From Stratiolaelaps scimitus (lineage: Eukaryota > Arthropoda > Arachnida > Mesostigmata > Laelapidae), in NCBI GenBank assembly GCA_019614645.1, contig JABWDB010000005.1, forward strand, positions 14,745,001 through 14,809,000: a stretch of DNA of 64,000 bases. Direction: 5' to 3'. Positions 38,301 through 48,348 of the stretch are shown here, in pieces (positions within the stretch are counted from its first letter, which is position 1; each line of letters begins with the position of its first letter). The notes beneath the pieces are model-generated. The model had not been told where the DNA came from and searched no databases. It saw only the letters and a program-made list of their open reading frames with translations. The position numbers and the translations under genes were made by a program.

Positions 38301-40997
38301 CCATGGTTTACATTCAAAACTGCCGCGCGAAAATAGTTGCGTACCGCAGGACTAGTACGTTATCGTTCTCACTGCTTCACTTCAGCCATTATTGTTTTCG
38401 GTGAGTGCGCATCATAATTCATATGGTGATCATCGTCATTATCTGACACATGTTTTCCTTTCATAACAATAATTGTGGTTACAAACTATATCTCAAGGAC
38501 GATAAAACACGTAATTATGTGTAATCCATCTGTACGAGCTGTTTAGTACAATTAACAAACATGCACGGTCGCGGTTCACTTGAATATAAAAAGGGTGGCG
38601 TGCCGCCGTAAAGCCGGGGTAGCACATGCTTTGCGGTGTCAGTGCGTTGGGGCGAGGAGATATAATTCAATTGAACTCTATTTGGATCGATGACGGCGGC
38701 AATATGATGAGTAGGATATAACTATGTCTCGTTGACGTCGATTACCGGATTTCCGAGAACAAGAGCACACCGGCCGATGATCGATGCTTGTTCGATGTTG
38801 CTGGGCTACGCTGGTCAGGAACCGTTTCGGATCATCTCATCTAGGGTCTGGCCGGTCGGCTCCGCTCCTTTAGCGCCATCAGAGAACGTTGACTATTTGA
38901 GTCAGCATCACAGAGGCCGAGACACAGACAGATGAGGAGCGACAGGTTCCGCTGCCCTGCTGGTGCTATGTCCGAAGGTCGTTGGACAAGGTATCGGATG
39001 TAAATCATTCGGAACGAAGTGATCAGAGTTACGTCAACTGCAACGGATTGCCGTCGTGTTCGAGCGAATATGCGAGGTCAATGTACCCTAGCAGAAGACA
39101 GAAACAGCAGGAAGGTTTTATGATTCAGCTGCACTTCATCAACCTGTGCATTAGCACGTATGTATATTCAGCCAAAACGAGCAGGACTTGCCTGCCCTAT
39201 ATCTGGAGCTGGTTATGTCGCAAACTACGAATCGAACTAGTGTACAATTGCTGATACGCTGACGACCCTGGGTACAAGCCATACCGATAGGGGACCTTAT
39301 TTTGTGAGAGAGGTTTCGGCAATGCGTGATGCACATGCGCAACTCAGCCAATGATGACTAGTGTGGGACCTACAAACCCACTAAACCCGGATTCCCACTC
39401 ACTCACAGGGCTCGGAAATTGCTAGGCATTACGTTGATTCCATGGGACAGGAACTTCGACTCCTATTATATACTCTACCCCAACATAGCCCTGGCCCAAA
39501 GGGCCTTGCATGTATGGTTTCTATAGGAACCTTATTCTTAGTTACGGCCCTCTCGTCTAAAGAATTGTAAGACAGTAATCCCTATTCTACGTTCAAAACC
39601 GGTACATTGTATTGTCAACCAGTGGTAGGGCAAGAATTGAATACACACGTGGTTTCTGAAAGGAGCTAACACACTGGTACGGGGGAGGTGTTAATTTATT
39701 CACAGTCGGTTGTCACATTTGTCCGACTCATGCGCGTGGTGCACTATTTTGCGATGCTCGGCAACGTGCCGTTCTATCATGGACTTTGCCATATTGTACC
39801 AGTGTAGGCTTGAAGAGATTATGATGTACTTCGCGAATTTAGGAACCTACGGTCCACGATACGATATGCATTCGCATGATACAACGAAGATTGCAAGACG
39901 GTTACATACCCTGGCGCTGAATAAGGCAACAACGAGGTAAGAGGATTCCGTGCCCATCCTGGCAATCCCTGTAAGTAACAGCTCATAAATGTATGAGCCT
40001 GCATGTCATACGTAATAATCGGGTATAATATGGCACGAGTAGGCACATTAGGTGCTCATTGGAAATACAGCGCTTACACCGCCTGCTGAGTGTCTGTTGT
40101 AAATGCAGGTAGAGCCTGACTTGTTAGCCAGAGTAGCCGAATGACCCATTGTGAATGAAGAAATAGCGAAGGCAATCTCAGTCACTAGAAACTGTATCCA
40201 TGGGACTGGAGGTTGCGCATTAGCCACTACACGGGTGTCATATTCACCAAAATGTAAGACCCCATTTAAGACCCTGTTTCATCCCCCTAGTGTCAATGCG
40301 TGCCCAAAATAGAGACTGCATTGCCTCTTTGTATATATATTAAAGATTCTTCGCACAAAAAAATTCTCCTTCACAACGGCCTCGCTTGTAACACAGGATA
40401 ATCGCTCTCTCATTATTTGAAGGAGAGGCCTTAAAGAAATATACATCAGAGCATGTGTGCAAACACTCGGTAATGTAATGGGTTTACGACGGTGTGATAC
40501 TAAGTCAGGATCTACCTTTTTCAAACATAAATAGCTTCAATCCAATTCAATATAGCGAGCATTGTAGAATATGTGCACAGAACAGCTTGAAAAATCCTTT
40601 GAATTCGATACGCGAACTAATTGCAGCTTGCGACTAGTCGCGACCAATAATATTAATGCGGAGTTCGATTTATTAGAAAATCAAGGAAAATAAAAAAATC
40701 TGGAATTCTTTCTAGAAAAATTGCGGTTGTTATAATTTTACATTCACACGTGAAAGGATCAGGACTAATCCTGATAGTTTGGCGTTATCAGCACGAGCAC
40801 TGTCTTTATTAGTAACTGTTTTTCTCTGGGTGTACATTTATGAGCACTTAGTGCAGTCACTTGATGATTGCTCATATTATCGATTCGATTTGTATGTGCC
40901 CAATGGAAAATTTCCTCCTCTCAAAAAAAGTGCAGTCACTTGAACTATGTGCGTAACGCGTCGCGTTTAATGTCGTTTAATCACGGTTTACAATTAT

Positions 40998-41026
40998 GAT
41001 TATTATTATTATTATTATTATTATTA
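40998..41026. repeat. (TTA)n microsatellite
   Basis: About nine TTA/ATT units, ending 11 bp before the BEL LTR. Confidence 0.9.
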
Positions 41027-41037
41027 ATTGAATCTGG

Positions 41038-41504
41038 TATTACGTATCGCTACGCGAAACTCCTATCTACATCAAGAAGAACACAGATAATTCTCCGTCT
41101 AATCGGTAGATGTTGGGAGGTGTAGACAGGCCAACTTAGAGGATATGAAGAACCCCGCAGGGAAAGGTTGAAACGACCTTTTGCCTCTAAGGTTGACTCG
41201 GGAGTGATCAGACCGATTGATGATGATGGAAATCGGACCCACTCGAAGTTCCTCATCAATCCGCTAGATGTCGCCACTGTCATACCTCACTCCCTTATCA
41301 GCTTTACTTTATTGAAATGTTGATGAATATTTTGATGAGATTTCAGTGTCTAATTATTAGATACATACATATATAATTTGCAATGAGGATAATGTTGTAT
41401 ATTCACTCAAAATAATATTTTGAGAATATGTCGTCTTAACGAGTAATCATAACAATAACAATAACAAATATCTTAAATGTTCGACGAAACTCCTGTTCGT
41501 CACA
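41038..41504 (-). repeat. 3' LTR of the BEL/Pao element
   Basis: Read on the element strand it begins TGTGACGAAC and ends ACGTAATA. It contains a TATATA-type motif in its first half, a polyadenylation signal AATAAA (plus coordinates 41308-41313 in reverse) and an 8-bp inverted repeat (41406-41413 and 41417-41424). Its sequence matches the right-hand LTR throughout by eye. The small open frame inside both LTRs is a by-product. Confidence 0.95.
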
Positions 41505-41695
41505 CTCCCCGCAAATGCGGGAACGCATTTCTTGTTGCATAATAGAGGATCGCAGATAAGGAAAGAGGGAATAAATTTAAATATATTATTTTTCTAAGGT
41601 AGATTAAATAACGGTTTCTCACCAGGCCTATGTGTGTTGTAATGTAGGTAAGTTGTTGAAATCGTTTTGTGCTGTCTGTAAATATCTGAACGTGC

Positions 41696-44600
41696 TTATA
41701 GTTCTAGCTTGTAGAGTAAATGAATTGGTCTTTTCAGACGTTGACCTGAGGGTAACTGAATGATACAAGATCTTTGCCTAAGATCTGTTCTCTCCCCGCC
41801 TAGTGTCGACACGACACGAACAAGAGGCCAGTATGCTCTCGAGGGGGCTGGATCGTGAAGGATGCAGATGTCGCCAGCCTGTAAAGGTCTAATGGCAGTT
41901 GGGTTACGTATGTGAGCGGAGCGAAGATATTCTAGATATTCCTTCTTGAAACGCTTCCAATATGATTCCAGGAGAGATTGTTGAAAACGCCAACGTTTAG
42001 AGACTATGATTGCTGAGTTGTAGGGAAATGAAAAAGGAATTTTCGAAGTTCCTGGAAGAACTGTAGTAGCTCTGTAACCATAGAGTAGATCTGCCGGACA
42101 GAGGGCTCGAAAGTCTGAATCGTCAGCAGCTACTGTCGTGATTGGTCGCATATTGGCCATTGACTCGATATCTGTCAAAATAGTAGCAAGCTCTCTAAAA
42201 GGAAGACAATTTGTGCCTAAGATTTTCCGTAGCGGGCGTTTAATGACTTGGACAAGTCGTTCCCACCACGCTCCATGTTGGGGAGCTCTCTCTGTAATGA
42301 ATTCCCATGAAATACCTTTCACTGCTAGAAGCGTCTGAGTTTGCTGACTTCTAATATGGTTGTAGATTAGTTTTATTTCTGTAGCGGCTCTCTTAAACGT
42401 GAGCGCGTTGTCAGAAAAAAATTTAGATACCATAGGTCTACGGTTGAGAAAGCGACGAAGAGCTAACAGGAATTCATATGTCGTCAAATCGGGCACTAAT
42501 TCAATATGAACAGCTCGCACTGTGGCACAGCAAAAAAGTGCGATATAACTTTTGCGTTTTTGTCCACTGTCGTCACGAGAGAAAATGGGTCCAGCAAAGT
42601 CAACACCAGTGAAGAAAAATGGTGGAGATCTGTCTATTCTGAAGGCCGGTAACGGCGGCGTTACTTCACAAGCCGGTTTAGCGTGAAATCTTGTGCAAGG
42701 TTTGCATTTAGATAACACCGAACGTGCCACTCGCCTAGCGTGCGTCACCAGAAAACTCGAACGAAGCTGATGTAAAAGCGCATTCAAACCACCAGAATGC
42801 AGACACTTTACTGCATGTATCCACTGGATTAGCAATTTTACAAGCGAACTATCCCCTGGCAGGATAATAGGATAGATTTCGTTATACGAGAATTCATTCG
42901 ACCTTTCCAATCGCGAACGACACCTAATCAGACCATCATTATCTACAAATGGCTGATATTGATAGATCGGGCTAGACTTAGGAACGTTCGAACATAATGA
43001 ATTGAGCTCCAAAGGGAAAGCTCTGGACTGGACATCTTTCAGCAAAATTTTAGCTGCGCGATCAAATTCATCAGCTCCTATAAAATTATCAGTTTTCCTT
43101 ACAGGCGATTTTTTAATTCTATCAATGAAACGCATTACGAATGCTACCACCCGCACAGTCTTCGACCAACTTGAAAATCGATCTCCGTCCGCTAATTGCG
43201 GTAAAGCTGTGGAGGAACATTGAGTAGCTGTGCACATGAAGTGCAGTCTACGTTCACATTCAACGGCTTCGACAGATGCATTTCCATCCGGTATGTTCAG
43301 CTGATGCGTAACATCTGGATGACCTGCTGAACTTAACCAGTCTGGTCCTGAAAACCAAAATCTTTTAAGATCATCTGAGTCAAGAGCAATTCCTCTGGAT
43401 AGAAGATCAGCCGGATTGTCCTTCGAGCGAACATAGTTCCACTGATTCTTGTCGGAGAGAGAGTGAATCTCATTAATACGGTTTGCAACAAAGGCTTTCC
43501 ACTTCTCTGGCGTATCGCGAATCCAGCCCAGAACCGCAGAATTGTCACACCAAAATTTAATTTCGTGAATGAATTGTTCGCCTATATAATTCTTGATTTT
43601 GGCTGCTGCGCGAGCTGCAATTAGTGCACCCAGTAGCTCAAGACGTGGGATCGTCCAATGTTGTTTCAACGGAGCTACTCTGCCTTTTGCAAACACAAAG
43701 TTGACAACTGCTGAATCGCCCGCTACATGTCGTAGATAAATAATGCATCCATATGCGCCAAAGCAGGCATCGCAAAATATATGGAGTTCATTCCTCAGAT
43801 TATTATTGTTGACATTTAGAGAGCGCGATATCTTTGTGTCCACGTGGGTTGCCAAAGCGCGCGCAATGGAGTTGAATTCATCTAAATCGTCACCAGTGAG
43901 AACATCGTCCCAACCGAGTCTGTGCTTCCACAATGACTGCAATAGCATTTTAGCCTTTATCGTGATTGGTGATAGTATGCCAAGAGGATCAAAAATCTTC
44001 GCCAAAGACTGGAGTAGAGTGCGTTTTGATGGAATATTGGTCTGACCAAAAGACCGGATCGCATTCTCGAGTGAAACGGATATATAATCGGTAGGTTGGC
44101 ACCACGTTATACCTAGAAATTTGTGATCATCATCACCATAAAGAACTGTAGTATCAGGTGAAGAATTAGCCTTGATGTAATCGCTGACCAGTTTAGAATT
44201 TGTGGCCCATTTATTTAACGGGAAACGTCCTGCATCGAAAACCTTTTTTATGAATTCAAATTTTAACAAGGCATCGTTATCATAAAACGCGCCAAAAACC
44301 ACATCGTCCATATAGAAATGGTCGGATAGCTCGGAAAGAAAATTTTTTTCCCGTGGATAAAGCTCCTGTTGTTTCTCTAAATGAAATTTCAAACCCTGGC
44401 AGTGCAGCCAAGGACTACAAATGAGACCGAAATCAAGAACAGTTGCCCAAAATTCTTGAATCGGTGCATTAGGATATTTCGAGATATCTAGTGGCCATAA
44501 AAATCTCAAAAAGGTGCGATGTTCCGGGTTAATCTTAAATTGATGGAAAGCTTTGACAATATCAGTTGTCACTATTATTGGATACCTCCTAAAATGAATA

Positions 44601-47600
44601 AGGACCTTTATAATGTCTGGCAATAAACTAGGACCTTGGTGAAGAATGTCGTTTAAGGCAGCTACGTTTTTTTCACGAGCGCCAGCGTCCTTTACGATGC
44701 GAACCTTTAACTCCTCTGTTGCACTTGCAACTTTCGAGACTGCCAGAAGTGGCAGGTAGTGAGCTGGTACACCAGTTCGCCGTGGAGATGCCGGTTCGAC
44801 ATAGCCTGCTTTAATAGCCTTAGCGATCTCGTTATCAATCGCGGCCAAAAGCTTCGTGTCTTTTTTAGCGGATTTTAGTAACCAGCGCAAACGAGCGTGC
44901 GCGATATTGAAATTATCTCCCAGACTAGAAATGTCTGTTTTGAATGGCAATGAGACAATATATCTGCCATCGCTCTCCTGCTGAATCGTATCCCTAAAAA
45001 CATGTTTAAGGTCGGACTCCAGCTGTGAAACAGCTTCTGTATTAGGCTCTTCAATGCCAAGATGTTCGACATCCCACAACAATTTTAGGTCTGCAAGTGG
45101 ATCGTCGATATTCGATGACAGATTCTGAATTGGGGATGAACCGTCTGTGTTAGAATCGGAAAGCTCATCTGCAGCAGCGAAATTTTTAACGTCTGAGATC
45201 GGGTTGCTCTGATCAGACATCATGGTGACATTTAGCACACACAAAATTGAATGAGTGGAGGTTGGCATAGGCGTTTTGGTTGATCCGTAGAAGAACCATC
45301 CGAACTTTGTATAAGTGGCAATTAAATCTCCGAACACTCGTACAGTATCAGAAATTATACGAGGTAACACATCTGTTCCCAGAAGAATGTCTACCGCCTC
45401 GGAAGCATGCTTAACGAGATGGTCAGCGACTGGGACGAGATCATGTGTAAAGGAAACTGTGGGAAGCACTCCCTTCGTGATCTCCGGTAGTCCCAAGCCG
45501 CTGATAGGTATGCGTTCATAAGGAGCAAAACGGCTTCCCAACTCCAGATCGTATATGCCGCACTCCTGTAGTTTTGAGATCTGGCCGCCTATGGTGTAAG
45601 TGACCAACGCTTGAGAGCCGTTGGGTTTGACACCCAAGGACTTCAACAGACGGTCACTCACGAAAGACCTCTGCGAGCCTGGATCCAACAGAAGGCGGCA
45701 TAACGAGCGCCGGTTGTTGGCAAAGATCCATACGTATCCCGTCATCAACAGTTGTGCGTCGACCGATTCACTCGGACCATGTGTGTCTATAGATGCATTG
45801 TATGAATTTGTGTGTGTGGCCGTATTCGATGAGTGAGCCGGGGGAATAGAGGTACGATTAGTTCCTGATCTGCAATCTAGTCTCGGGCACATCACTAAAT
45901 AATGTTTGCCTCTGCACTCGCTACAATTAATTCGTGAGTTTCTACACTTATCTGCTGTATGGTTAAATTGTAAGCATCTGAAACACACTTTTTTTTCTGC
46001 TAACAATTGTCTTCGGTCCGCTAACGACATACTTAAATTACATTTTTTGCTCTCGTGAGAGCCGTCACAGAATATACAGACCTGCTCTTTAGATTTTGTC
46101 ACAGTACCGAAAGCAAAGTTATTCCTATTATTATTATTATTATTATTCAAAGTGCTGTGATGTTGCGGTCTGAATTTCCTACTGTTAATGCTATTAGATG
46201 TTATGGGAAACGATTGCTTATTTGTCATGGGTGGATGCGGATTATGTCTCTTGGTACTTTGCATTTCTAACTCACTATTCCAAGTTTTACGTAAATACAA
46301 ATGCTCTATAATTAATTCTAATTGAGTCCGTTCAGGATCCTCAGTCGTCTGTCTCCAAGTAGCAAAATTTAACTTAAATTGATCCGAGACACATTTTAGG
46401 ACCATCGGGGTTATTGCAAATGATAGAGCTGAGCATTCTACACCCCTTGCTTCCAATGCTTTCACATTCTGATCTAATGAGCTAACAAAACTACTTATTT
46501 TTTGAGGGTGGTCGAGATCCCTTTCCGAGCACAGCTTTGCAATGACTTGCATGTGTGCCCGCTCTGCTGCACCGGCGTTGTCGTATTCTTCCAGAAGAAG
46601 TTGCACAACGATCTCATATTGCTCCGCCACAAAGTCAAGATGAACGATCGTTGCGGCTGCCGGTCCTGCAAGAGACTTCTTGAGGCGCCAGAACTTTTCG
46701 ATGTCGGCCAAGTCAGCTCGACCGTGAACTGCGACCTCGAAGAGTTGCCACCATCCGCGAAATTTTTTGATGTCGCCGGAAAATTTCGGAAGTGAGTCGA
46801 AATTTGTTGAGCACGCCCTGGTACAGGTGGAGAGCGGCTGTCCGGAAAGATCATCATTTGCACGAAGAGGGGATGAAGGCGATATGCTTCCCGATGCTTG
46901 GGCCTTCGTACGGGGCCTGACGGCTGGCTGTTGCTGTTGGCGGTTAGTTGCTGCCATTTGTTGTTGCTGCTGCAAAAGTCTGATTTGCTCTGCCTGAGCT
47001 CTTTGTGTTTCAAGCGCTTGCTGAAGCTGTTGTTCAACCGTGAGCTGTTGTGGAGGCGTGAACGATTGATGGGGAGCCGATTGTGTCTGCTGCTGCATCG
47101 TCATGGGCTCTGCCGTTTGGGCTGTTGGCTGCTGCCCAATCGATGCGATCTGTTTCTGCACCGAAACCATAAAATCCTGCATCATCTTTTGCATACTTTG
47201 CAGTTGATCTTGCTGTGATGCCAGGATTGTTTGAACCTGGGTTGGCGTTTGCTGACCGAGGCCCGTCGGTTGGGCTTGGCTGGATAATGAGCTTCGGGTA
47301 GCCTGCTCGTTCCCGCGTGCTTGCGCCTCGAACTGGGCCACCACGATTCTCAACTGAGCCGCTTCTTCTGAAAATGATAATTGCTTGGCTCGTTCTTGGG
47401 GAATGGTTCTCGGTCTCTGACCCAACACCATCTCGTCGATTTGTTTGTCTAGGACCAATACCTGATCCACTAATAGTTGAATTTCGCTATGTTTAGCGAG
47501 CACCGATTTGTACGATTCTGCTGTGGGGAAGGTACGGGACATAAATTTTTTCAGCTCACTACTCTTTAAACGGAACTGTCCCCTTAAGCTTCTGCGTTTG

Positions 47601-47671
47601 GTGCGGATTGCTTCGAGTTCAGGGGCATCTTTGCCGGAATCCGGCGTAATGTTCATTGTATCTGTTGACAT
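41696..47671 (-). CDS. BEL/Pao Gag-Pol polyprotein (1,991 aa)
   Basis: A single frame encodes everything the element needs for reverse transcription and integration. In order: a Gln-rich, coiled-coil-prone region (about 120-265); a retrotransposon Gag domain (about 285-440); an Asn run (about 510-520) from an (ATT)n tract; three CCHC zinc knuckles (532-595), each C-x2-C-x4-H-x4-C; an aspartic protease with DPGS at 663; reverse transcriptase with YMDD at 1120-1123; RNase H (about 1295-1430, with DACFGAYG, ELLGALIA and PADLLSRG); an H2C2 zinc finger (about 1620-1660); an integrase core with D1691, D1754 and E1804; and a C-terminal domain typical of BEL elements (about 1895-1991). The ATG at 47671 is chosen because the frame upstream offers only GTG. 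No stop or frameshift was found. The protease motif has Pro where most aspartic proteases have Thr or Ser. Confidence 0.96.
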   Translation of the reverse strand: MSTDTMNITPDSGKDAPELEAIRTKRRSLRGQFRLKSSELKKFMSRTFPTAESYKSVLAKHSEIQLLVDQVLVLDKQIDEMVLGQRPRTIPQERAKQLSFSEEAAQLRIVVAQFEAQARGNEQATRSSLSSQAQPTGLGQQTPTQVQTILASQQDQLQSMQKMMQDFMVSVQKQIASIGQQPTAQTAEPMTMQQQTQSAPHQSFTPPQQLTVEQQLQQALETQRAQAEQIRLLQQQQQMAATNRQQQQPAVRPRTKAQASGSISPSSPLRANDDLSGQPLSTCTRACSTNFDSLPKFSGDIKKFRGWWQLFEVAVHGRADLADIEKFWRLKKSLAGPAAATIVHLDFVAEQYEIVVQLLLEEYDNAGAAERAHMQVIAKLCSERDLDHPQKISSFVSSLDQNVKALEARGVECSALSFAITPMVLKCVSDQFKLNFATWRQTTEDPERTQLELIIEHLYLRKTWNSELEMQSTKRHNPHPPMTNKQSFPITSNSINSRKFRPQHHSTLNNNNNNNRNNFAFGTVTKSKEQVCIFCDGSHESKKCNLSMSLADRRQLLAEKKVCFRCLQFNHTADKCRNSRINCSECRGKHYLVMCPRLDCRSGTNRTSIPPAHSSNTATHTNSYNASIDTHGPSESVDAQLLMTGYVWIFANNRRSLCRLLLDPGSQRSFVSDRLLKSLGVKPNGSQALVTYTIGGQISKLQECGIYDLELGSRFAPYERIPISGLGLPEITKGVLPTVSFTHDLVPVADHLVKHASEAVDILLGTDVLPRIISDTVRVFGDLIATYTKFGWFFYGSTKTPMPTSTHSILCVLNVTMMSDQSNPISDVKNFAAADELSDSNTDGSSPIQNLSSNIDDPLADLKLLWDVEHLGIEEPNTEAVSQLESDLKHVFRDTIQQESDGRYIVSLPFKTDISSLGDNFNIAHARLRWLLKSAKKDTKLLAAIDNEIAKAIKAGYVEPASPRRTGVPAHYLPLLAVSKVASATEELKVRIVKDAGAREKNVAALNDILHQGPSLLPDIIKVLIHFRRYPIIVTTDIVKAFHQFKINPEHRTFLRFLWPLDISKYPNAPIQEFWATVLDFGLICSPWLHCQGLKFHLEKQQELYPREKNFLSELSDHFYMDDVVFGAFYDNDALLKFEFIKKVFDAGRFPLNKWATNSKLVSDYIKANSSPDTTVLYGDDDHKFLGITWCQPTDYISVSLENAIRSFGQTNIPSKRTLLQSLAKIFDPLGILSPITIKAKMLLQSLWKHRLGWDDVLTGDDLDEFNSIARALATHVDTKISRSLNVNNNNLRNELHIFCDACFGAYGCIIYLRHVAGDSAVVNFVFAKGRVAPLKQHWTIPRLELLGALIAARAAAKIKNYIGEQFIHEIKFWCDNSAVLGWIRDTPEKWKAFVANRINEIHSLSDKNQWNYVRSKDNPADLLSRGIALDSDDLKRFWFSGPDWLSSAGHPDVTHQLNIPDGNASVEAVECERRLHFMCTATQCSSTALPQLADGDRFSSWSKTVRVVAFVMRFIDRIKKSPVRKTDNFIGADEFDRAAKILLKDVQSRAFPLELNSLCSNVPKSSPIYQYQPFVDNDGLIRCRSRLERSNEFSYNEIYPIILPGDSSLVKLLIQWIHAVKCLHSGGLNALLHQLRSSFLVTHARRVARSVLSKCKPCTRFHAKPACEVTPPLPAFRIDRSPPFFFTGVDFAGPIFSRDDSGQKRKSYIALFCCATVRAVHIELVPDLTTYEFLLALRRFLNRRPMVSKFFSDNALTFKRAATEIKLIYNHIRSQQTQTLLAVKGISWEFITERAPQHGAWWERLVQVIKRPLRKILGTNCLPFRELATILTDIESMANMRPITTVAADDSDFRALCPADLLYGYRATTVLPGTSKIPFSFPYNSAIIVSKRWRFQQSLLESYWKRFKKEYLEYLRSAHIRNPTAIRPLQAGDICILHDPAPSRAYWPLVRVVSTLGGERTDLRQRSCIIQLPSGQRLKRPIHLLYKLEL

Positions 47672-47868
47672 CGTGATATGAACGTACCGAACCACTTGAA
47701 TCGTTGTTTGTCCTGTTGACAGGCCGGTGTTGACCAGGTAGGGCTAGCCTACTGTAGGTGATGAAACTGTAATGACTTGCGCGAGTAGAGTGGTGACGGC
47801 CGACTCCAGCACCTCACAAGCAATTTTTTGTCAGGAAGACCACCAAATCTGGAAACGGGCTTCCAAAT

Positions 47869-47881
47869 ACTTCTGACACCA
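47869..47881 (-). other. Primer-binding site of the BEL/Pao element, probably tRNA-Leu
   Basis: On the element strand TGGTGTCAGAAGT immediately follows the 5' LTR. It is complementary to ACTTCTGACACCA, the 3' end of a common leucine tRNA as I recall it. The adjacency fixes the LTR edge at 47882. Confidence 0.75.
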
Positions 47882-48348
47882 TATTACGTATCGCTACGCG
47901 AAACTCCTATCTACATCAAGAAGAACACAGATAATTCTCCGTCTAATCGGTAGATGTTGGGAGGTGTAGACAGGCCAACTTAGAGGATATGAAGAACCCC
48001 GCAGGGAAAGGTTGAAACGACCTTTTGCCTCTAAGGTTGACTCGGGAGTGATCAGACCGATTGATGATGATGGAAATCGGACCCACTCGAAGTTCCTCAT
48101 CAATCCGCTAGATGTCGCCACTGTCATACCTCACTCCCTTATCAGCTTTACTTTATTGAAATGTTGATGAATATTTTGATGAGATTTCAGTGTCTAATTA
48201 TTAGATACATACATATATAATTTGCAATGAGGATAATGTTGTATATTCACTCAAAATAATATTTTGAGAATATGTCGTCTTAACGAGTAATCATAACAAT
48301 AACAATAACAAATATCTTAAATGTTCGACGAAACTCCTGTTCGTCACA
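47882..48348 (-). repeat. 5' LTR of the BEL/Pao element
   Basis: Copy of the 41038-41504 repeat with no difference found by eye. It supplies the promoter: a TATATA-type motif near 48216-48223 (reverse) precedes the AATAAA at 48157-48152. A leader of about 200 bases (47868-47672), including the primer-binding site, separates it from the ATG. Confidence 0.95.

Larger units (their letters stand above)
30974..41037. other. Non-coding stretch with microsatellites
   Basis: No gene was recognised over 10 kb. It contains (TA)n tracts (31216-31266, 32742-32775, 35142-35189), a C12 run at 32549-32560, a perfect hairpin at 35307-35333, and a (TTA)n tract at 40998-41026 directly beside the BEL element. 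A possible short exon at 32571-32726 is discussed under findings. Confidence 0.4.
41038..48348 (-). mobile_element. Complete BEL/Pao LTR retrotransposon (7.3 kb)
   Basis: The element has two 467-bp LTRs that look identical by eye (41038-41504 and 47882-48348), a primer-binding site directly beside the 5' LTR, a short purine-rich GCGGGGAG beside the 3' LTR (41512-41505), and one open gag-pol frame. This is the standard BEL/Pao layout. Matching LTRs and an uninterrupted frame show a recent insertion that may still be able to move. Target-site duplications are not clean: the best candidate pair is GGTAT (41036-41040) and GGTGT (48349-48353), with one mismatch and an overlap into the LTR as drawn. 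Confidence 0.97.

Noticed and set aside
41050..41283. 77-codon frame repeated at 47894-48127
   Set aside because: Both lie inside the BEL LTRs; the duplication is the LTR itself, not a gene family.
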